A stretch of DNA of 64,000 nucleotides, taken from Pseudomonas sp. BGI-2 (GTDB lineage: Bacteria; Pseudomonadota; Gammaproteobacteria; Pseudomonadales; Pseudomonadaceae). Positions 59,997 through 64,000 of the stretch are shown here, in pieces (within the stretch, counting starts at the first letter, position 1; each line of letters begins with the position of its first letter). The notes beneath the pieces are model-generated. The model ran no database searches and was not told the DNA's origin. It saw nothing but the letters and a program-made list of their open reading frames with translations. Location: the NCBI RefSeq assembly GCF_004310295.1, contig NZ_SISB01000015.1, positions 1 to 64,000 of the forward strand, given 5' to 3'. The position numbers were made by a program, and so were the translations under genes.

Positions 59997-62180
59997 TCAG
60001 GCCTCGCTGGTGTCCTTGATGAGATGCGCCGCCAACGTCCGCAACGGCCCCAACTGCCGACAGATCAACGCCAACTGCGTTTGCACCAACCGCTGCCCTT
60101 CATCGATTTCATCCGGCATCTGCTCAAGCGTATTGGCCAGCGCCTCTTCCGCATCGCTCTGAATCGCAATCGGCTGTTTGCTCGCCAGCCCTTGGGCTAT
60201 TTCATCGATGCTGGCCGCCAGGCTCACACCCGCGCCGTCGATCAAGTGCTCGCGAACATCCGGCGGTAGTTGGGTTTCACGGTGCGCACCCAATCCGGAC
60301 AGATAACTGAGCAAGGTGTGCGACAGCACCAGGAACCGAAACCCGACATCCGCTTCCTTACGAAAATGCCCCGGTTCCATGAGCATGTTGGCCAGCGTCG
60401 TCGACAGTGCCGCGTCAGCGTTGTGCGCGTTGCGTCGGGCCAGGCGATATGCCAGGTCGTCGCTTTTGCCGGCGGCGTATTGCTGCATGATCTGGCGCAG
60501 GTAAATGCTGTTGCAGGTCAGGGTGTTCGCCAGCACTTTGTTCAGGCGTCGGCCCTGCCAGTCCGGCAGGAACAGGAACACCGCGAGCCCGGCGATCAGG
60601 CTGCCGAGCAAGGTGTCGAACAGTCGCGGCAGGAACAGCCCATAACCATCCCCGACCTGATTGAAGCAGAACAGCACCATCAAGGTGATCGCGGCAGTGG
60701 CCAAGGTGTAGCGGGTGGTGCGGTTGATAAAGAACACCACCCCGGCAGCGATCGCGAAGCACGACTGGACCAAGGGGTTGGGGAACAGGTCGAACAGCGC
60801 CCAGGCCACCGTCAGGCCAATTGCGGTGCCGATGATCCTCTGCCCGAGTTTGCGCCGGGTGGCGCCGTAGTTCGGCTGGCAGACGAAAAGCGTGGTGAGG
60901 ATGATCCAGTAACCTTGCGACGGGTGAATCAAATGCACCATGCCGTAGCCGATGCTCAGCGCCAGGGGCAGACGCAGTGCATGACGGAACAGCAGCGACG
61001 TCGGGGTCAGCTGCGTGCGCAAGCGAATCCACACATCCTTGAGACTGCGCGGGGAGCGGTCGAGCAGGCTGCTGTCGGTGGCGTCGGCCAGGGCGTCGGG
61101 GTTGCTGGCGTCACTGAGCAATCGGTCGAGCGTGCCGAGGTTGGCCGCCAGTGCCCGCAAGGAACGCAGCAAGCCGCGCCAGGCCGGGTTGCTCTGGGTA
61201 CGCAGGTGTTCGATGGCGGCGTGCAGGTCGCTCAACGCTTCGGCGAAGCTGGCGTCATAGATGAACGGCTGGCGCATCTGGATTGATTCGGCCAGCGCCC
61301 GGCAGGCCTTGCCTTGCTGGCGCAGCAGGCGCTGACAGCGGAACAGCACGTCGCTGTGGAAGAACGCCTCGGCCAGCGCGTTGTAAGGGTAGTGCGAAGA
61401 GCTGGCGCGCTCGTGGATGTCTTGAGCGAGGAAGTACAGCTTGAGGTAACGGCTGACTTTCGAGCCCGGCCGACCGTTGCCGACCCGGTGCAGGATGATT
61501 TCCTTGGCCGCGTTGAGCGCCGCCACCACCCGACCGTTTTGCTGGGCCAGTTCCAGTCGGCGCGCTTCCACGTCCATCTGTCGGATCGGCTCGAACAGCG
61601 ACGCCTTGAGTTTCAAGTAATAACCCAACTCACGGAACAACCGCGCCAGGCTCTGCTGCACCGGCTGGTTGGAAAACATTGCCTGCCACAGCACCGAGAG
61701 CAAACCGTACCAGGCGGCGCCGGCCACCAGCAGCACCGGTTCGTGCCAGAAGTCGGTGACCGCGCCGCCGCGCTGGTCCACGCCGATCATGGTGTAGACC
61801 GACAGAATCAACGTCGCCGAGGCAATCGCACCATAGCGTTCGCCCAATGCGCCGAGCATGGTCAGGCAGAAGGCGGCGAGGGCGAAGGCGATGATGAAAA
61901 AGACGGGATAAGGGAACAGCAGTTCGACCGACAGCGCGGCGACCAGAAAACACACCAGCGTCACGGCCAGCGCGTTGAGACGACCCTGCCAACTGTCGTC
62001 GGTCTCGGCCAGAGCGCTGGCGATGATGCCCAGGAACAACGGGATCAGCAGCCCCATTTCATCCTGGTACCAACAGACGGCCATGCTGCCGGTCAGAGCG
62101 ATGAACACCCGCACGCTGTAGCTGAATTTATCCAGCGCCCAGAGACGGCGCAGAGACTGACGAAATGAGGTCGATGACAT
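59997..62180 (-). CDS. yccS: YccS/YhfK-type FUSC family inner-membrane protein
   Basis: 727 aa. N-terminal block of about six membrane helices, a cytoplasmic stretch (about 160-390), then a second block of six helices starting LFRHALRLPLALSIGYGMVHLIHPSQGYWIILTTLFVCQPNYGATRRKLGQRIIGT, given here only as a region near residues 395-450. This double-block plan is typical of YccS-type proteins, related to aromatic-acid efflux (AaeB). Substrate unknown. C-terminal 130 residues are soluble and helical. Confidence 0.9.
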   Translation of the reverse strand: MSSTSFRQSLRRLWALDKFSYSVRVFIALTGSMAVCWYQDEMGLLIPLFLGIIASALAETDDSWQGRLNALAVTLVCFLVAALSVELLFPYPVFFIIAFALAAFCLTMLGALGERYGAIASATLILSVYTMIGVDQRGGAVTDFWHEPVLLVAGAAWYGLLSVLWQAMFSNQPVQQSLARLFRELGYYLKLKASLFEPIRQMDVEARRLELAQQNGRVVAALNAAKEIILHRVGNGRPGSKVSRYLKLYFLAQDIHERASSSHYPYNALAEAFFHSDVLFRCQRLLRQQGKACRALAESIQMRQPFIYDASFAEALSDLHAAIEHLRTQSNPAWRGLLRSLRALAANLGTLDRLLSDASNPDALADATDSSLLDRSPRSLKDVWIRLRTQLTPTSLLFRHALRLPLALSIGYGMVHLIHPSQGYWIILTTLFVCQPNYGATRRKLGQRIIGTAIGLTVAWALFDLFPNPLVQSCFAIAAGVVFFINRTTRYTLATAAITLMVLFCFNQVGDGYGLFLPRLFDTLLGSLIAGLAVFLFLPDWQGRRLNKVLANTLTCNSIYLRQIMQQYAAGKSDDLAYRLARRNAHNADAALSTTLANMLMEPGHFRKEADVGFRFLVLSHTLLSYLSGLGAHRETQLPPDVREHLIDGAGVSLAASIDEIAQGLASKQPIAIQSDAEEALANTLEQMPDEIDEGQRLVQTQLALICRQLGPLRTLAAHLIKDTSEA

Positions 62181-62301
62181 GAAGTGCGAAGGCCTTCCGA
62201 GGCAATGCCGCTAAATTGAGCCAGTAATGACGCCGACGCAATGGCGCCGATCACATCTGACAGCAAAATCTGTTCCTTTAACCAACACCACATCACCTAT
62301 G

Positions 62302-62322
62302 CGGGAGCGAGCCTGCTCGCGA
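62302..62322. repeat. Single REP unit (gcgagcaggctcgctccc type)
   Basis: gggagcgagcctgctcgcga stands alone in the 316-base gap between yccS and the flavoprotein gene. It is of the same class as the pair at 1461-1553. Confidence 0.7.
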
Positions 62323-62365
62323 TGAGGCCGGCACATGCAACATCGATGTTGCCTGTTAGGACGCC

Positions 62366-62479
62366 TTCGCGGGCAAGTCGGATCGCCGCACCGCTCGCTC
62401 CTACAAGTTTTGCGTCATTTCAAAATTGGCGTATGACCTGTAGGAGCGAGCGGTGCGGCGATCCGACTTGCCCGCGAAG
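62366..62479. repeat. Extended REP pair with extra symmetric segment
   Basis: Arms about 62366-62405 and 62438-62479. Both contain the REP ends (ttcgcgggcaag and cgctcctaca) but between them an added tcggatcgccgcaccgc, inverted in the other arm. So the hairpin is longer than the ordinary class. Confidence 0.82.
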
Positions 62480-62496
62480 AACGATGACGCGGTATA

Positions 62497-63675
62497 TCAG
62501 ACGTATTGCGCGGCGGCGTAGCCGGAGGCCCAGGCCCACTGGAAGTTGAAGCCGCCTAGGTGTCCGGTCACGTCGAGCACTTCGCCGATGAAGTACAACC
62601 CCGGGCTTTTCAGCGATTCCATGGTCTTGGACGACACTTCGTGAGTATCGACGCCACCCAAGGTCACTTCGGCAGTGCGATAGCCTTCAGTCCCGGCAGG
62701 AACCACTTTCCAGCTCGCCAGTTTCTCGGCGATGTCGGCGATTTCGGCGTGGGTGTACTGCTTCATCGGTTTGGAGACGAACCAGTTGTCCGCCAGCAGG
62801 CTGGCCATCTTCTTGGTGAAGACTTCACCGAGCAGGGTTTTCAACTCGCTGTTCGGACGCTCGGCTTGCTGCTGTTGCAACCAGGTCGGCACGTCGTGGT
62901 CCGGCATCAGGTTGATCTCAACCGTGTCGCCGGATTCCCAGAACGAGGAGATCTGCAAAATCGCCGGTCCGCTGAGGCCGCGATGGGTGAACAGGATGTT
63001 CTCGCGAAAGCTCTGGTCGTTGCAGCTCACCAGGCAATCAACCGACGTGCCGGACAGCTCGGTGCAAAGCTCCTTAAGCTGATCGGTGATGGTGAATGGC
63101 ACCAGGCCGGCGCGGGTCGGCAGCAAGTCGTGGCCGAATTGCTTGGCGACCTGATAACCGAAGCCGGTGGCGCCCAGGGTCGGGATCGACAGACCGCCCG
63201 TGGCGATCACCAGCGATTCACAGGTGATCTGGCCCAGCGTAGTGTCCAGAAGATAACCGCTTTCGAGTTTCTCAATGGTCTGGATTGACGTGTCCAGGTG
63301 CAGGCTCACGCCGACCTGATCGCACTCATTGAGCAGCATCTCCAGGATGTCGCTGGATTTGTTATCGCAGAACAACTGGCCGAGTTTCTTCTCGTGGTAC
63401 GGCACGCCGTGCTTGGCGACCATGCCGATGAAATCCCACTGGGTGTAGCGCGCCAGTGCGGATTTGCAGAAGTGTTCGTTCTGCGAGAGAAAATTGCCAG
63501 GTTCGGTGTACATGTTGGTGAAATTGCAGCGGCCACCGCCCGACATCAGGATTTTCTTGCCGGCCTTGTTCGCATGGTCGAGCAACATCACCTTGCGCCC
63601 TCGCCCGGCGGCGGTCAGCGCACACATCAACCCTGCGGCGCCAGCGCCAATGATCACGACTTCGGTAGAGCGCAA
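62497..63675 (-). CDS. HI0933-family FAD-dependent oxidoreductase
   Basis: 392 aa. I place the start at TTG 63673-63675, eight bases after GAGG, giving RSTEVVIIGAGAAGLMCALT; upstream residues derive from the repeat. FAD loop GAGAAG, then AGKKILMSGGGRCNFTN, LVIATGGLSIPTLGATGFGY and a C-terminal GGFNFQWAWASGYAAA. Family (YhiN/BaiN-like) is clear; the reaction is not. Confidence 0.92.
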   Translation of the reverse strand: MRSTEVVIIGAGAAGLMCALTAAGRGRKVMLLDHANKAGKKILMSGGGRCNFTNMYTEPGNFLSQNEHFCKSALARYTQWDFIGMVAKHGVPYHEKKLGQLFCDNKSSDILEMLLNECDQVGVSLHLDTSIQTIEKLESGYLLDTTLGQITCESLVIATGGLSIPTLGATGFGYQVAKQFGHDLLPTRAGLVPFTITDQLKELCTELSGTSVDCLVSCNDQSFRENILFTHRGLSGPAILQISSFWESGDTVEINLMPDHDVPTWLQQQQAERPNSELKTLLGEVFTKKMASLLADNWFVSKPMKQYTHAEIADIAEKLASWKVVPAGTEGYRTAEVTLGGVDTHEVSSKTMESLKSPGLYFIGEVLDVTGHLGGFNFQWAWASGYAAAQYV

Positions 63676-63694
63676 AACGGTGTCCTCACACAAT

Positions 63695-63803
63695 GATCGT
63701 TCCCACGCTCTGCGTGGGAATGCCGCCATGGACGCTCTGCGTCCGCCGTTATGTGACGCGGAGCGTCACGGGATGCATTCCCACGCAGAGCGTGGGAACG
63801 ATC
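63695..63803. repeat. About 110-bp palindromic repeat (gatcgttcccacgc family), copy 2
   Basis: Same structure as 18107-18217: identical ends (gatcgttcccacgctctgcg and inverse) and an inner stem gacgctctgcgtc/gacgcggagcgtc. It lies between dbpA and the flavoprotein gene on the minus strand. Confidence 0.85.
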
Positions 63804-63807
63804 AGGG

Positions 63808-64000
63808 TCAGAGGATGCGAACGCGCAACGAGCGGCCCTTGATCTTGCCGTCGTTCAGGCGCTGCAAGGCTTGCTTGGCGATCCCGCGTTCCACGGCCAC
63901 GTACGCCTGGAAGTCGAAAATCGCAATCTTGCCGACCTGGGCACCTGGAATACCGGCATCGCCCGTCAGTGCGCCCAGAATGTCGCCCGGACGCACCTTG
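63808..64000 (-). CDS. dbpA: ATP-dependent RNA helicase DbpA, C-terminal part
   Basis: Only the last 64 or so codons lie in the window; the rest continues past 64000. KVRPGDILGALTGDAGI and IAIFDFQAYVAVERGIAKQA and GKIKGRSLRVRIL match the DbpA C-terminal RNA-binding domain, which recognises hairpin 92 of 23S rRNA during 50S assembly. Stop at 63808-63810. Confidence 0.88.
   Translation of the reverse strand, partial: KVRPGDILGALTGDAGIPGAQVGKIAIFDFQAYVAVERGIAKQALQRLNDGKIKGRSLRVRIL

Overview
The window is chromosomal DNA from a member of the Pseudomonas fluorescens group. Three things point there: the gene order, the high-GC codon use, and about twenty REP/REPIN-type inverted repeats between genes (cores like gcgggcaagcctcgctcc or gcgagcaagcccgctccc). 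From memory of P. aeruginosa PAO1, 1.5-34 kb follows roughly the PA0401-PA0432 order and 43-52 kb the PA0546-PA0555 order. I could not run a comparison.

Layout. 0.1-1.5 kb: NlpC/P60 peptidase and a tandem TM2 protein. 1.5-7.9 kb, minus strand: pyrimidine block pyrR-pyrB-pyrC', then ruvX, algH/yqgE, a TonB and gshB. 8.1-18.1 kb, plus strand: a Pil-Chp chemosensory operon pilG-pilH-pilI-pilJ-chpA-chpC with no pilK or chpB. 18.1-22.5 kb is accessory: a small helical protein with a structured leader, an HTH-nucleotidyltransferase/HEPN pair behind a perfect palindrome, the remains of a malonate decarboxylase cluster (mdcA 5' part joined to a broken mdcR), and a hemolysin-III protein. 22.5-34.2 kb: rsmE, bioA, a secreted flavin oxidase, cytochrome b561, YceI, an RhlE-type helicase, a solute-binding protein, metF, and ahcY behind an SAH riboswitch. 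34.4-42.7 kb: thioesterase, FNT channel, Na+/H+ antiporter, two genes truncated against each other (MFS and EamA), MAPEG, mltA, a cytochrome c lipoprotein, DUF1090 and ligB. 42.9-51.8 kb: the methylation and central carbon block metK, ArsR-methyltransferase, tkt, epd, pgk, two lipoproteins and fba.

51.8-54.4 kb is an AT-rich accessory island. It holds two unrecognised minus-strand genes (one secreted and Cys-rich) and, facing away from them, a gene that reads as ubiquitin (about 77% identical over 73 aligned residues by hand). That gene is interrupted by one extra T in a T6 run and stops before the diglycine. Next to it is a second small helical gene with a leader of the same architecture as the one at 18.7 kb. 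54.4-64 kb: PL7 polysaccharide lyase, a REC-PAS-GGDEF-EAL protein, a YgjP-like metallopeptidase with a winged-helix partner, ElaA acetyltransferase, a solute-binding protein, a YccS-like membrane protein, an HI0933-type flavoprotein, and the 3' end of dbpA.

How the genes connect. metF, ahcY and metK (with the ArsR-methyltransferase just upstream of metK) cover the methionine/SAM/SAH cycle, and the SAH riboswitch ties ahcY to SAH level. tkt, epd, pgk and fba form a glycolysis/pentose-phosphate/PLP-precursor block. The best candidates for undescribed biology are the ubiquitin-like gene and the two matched leaders, in which a variable segment keeps its complementarity at both loci. No rRNA, tRNA or CRISPR array was seen.
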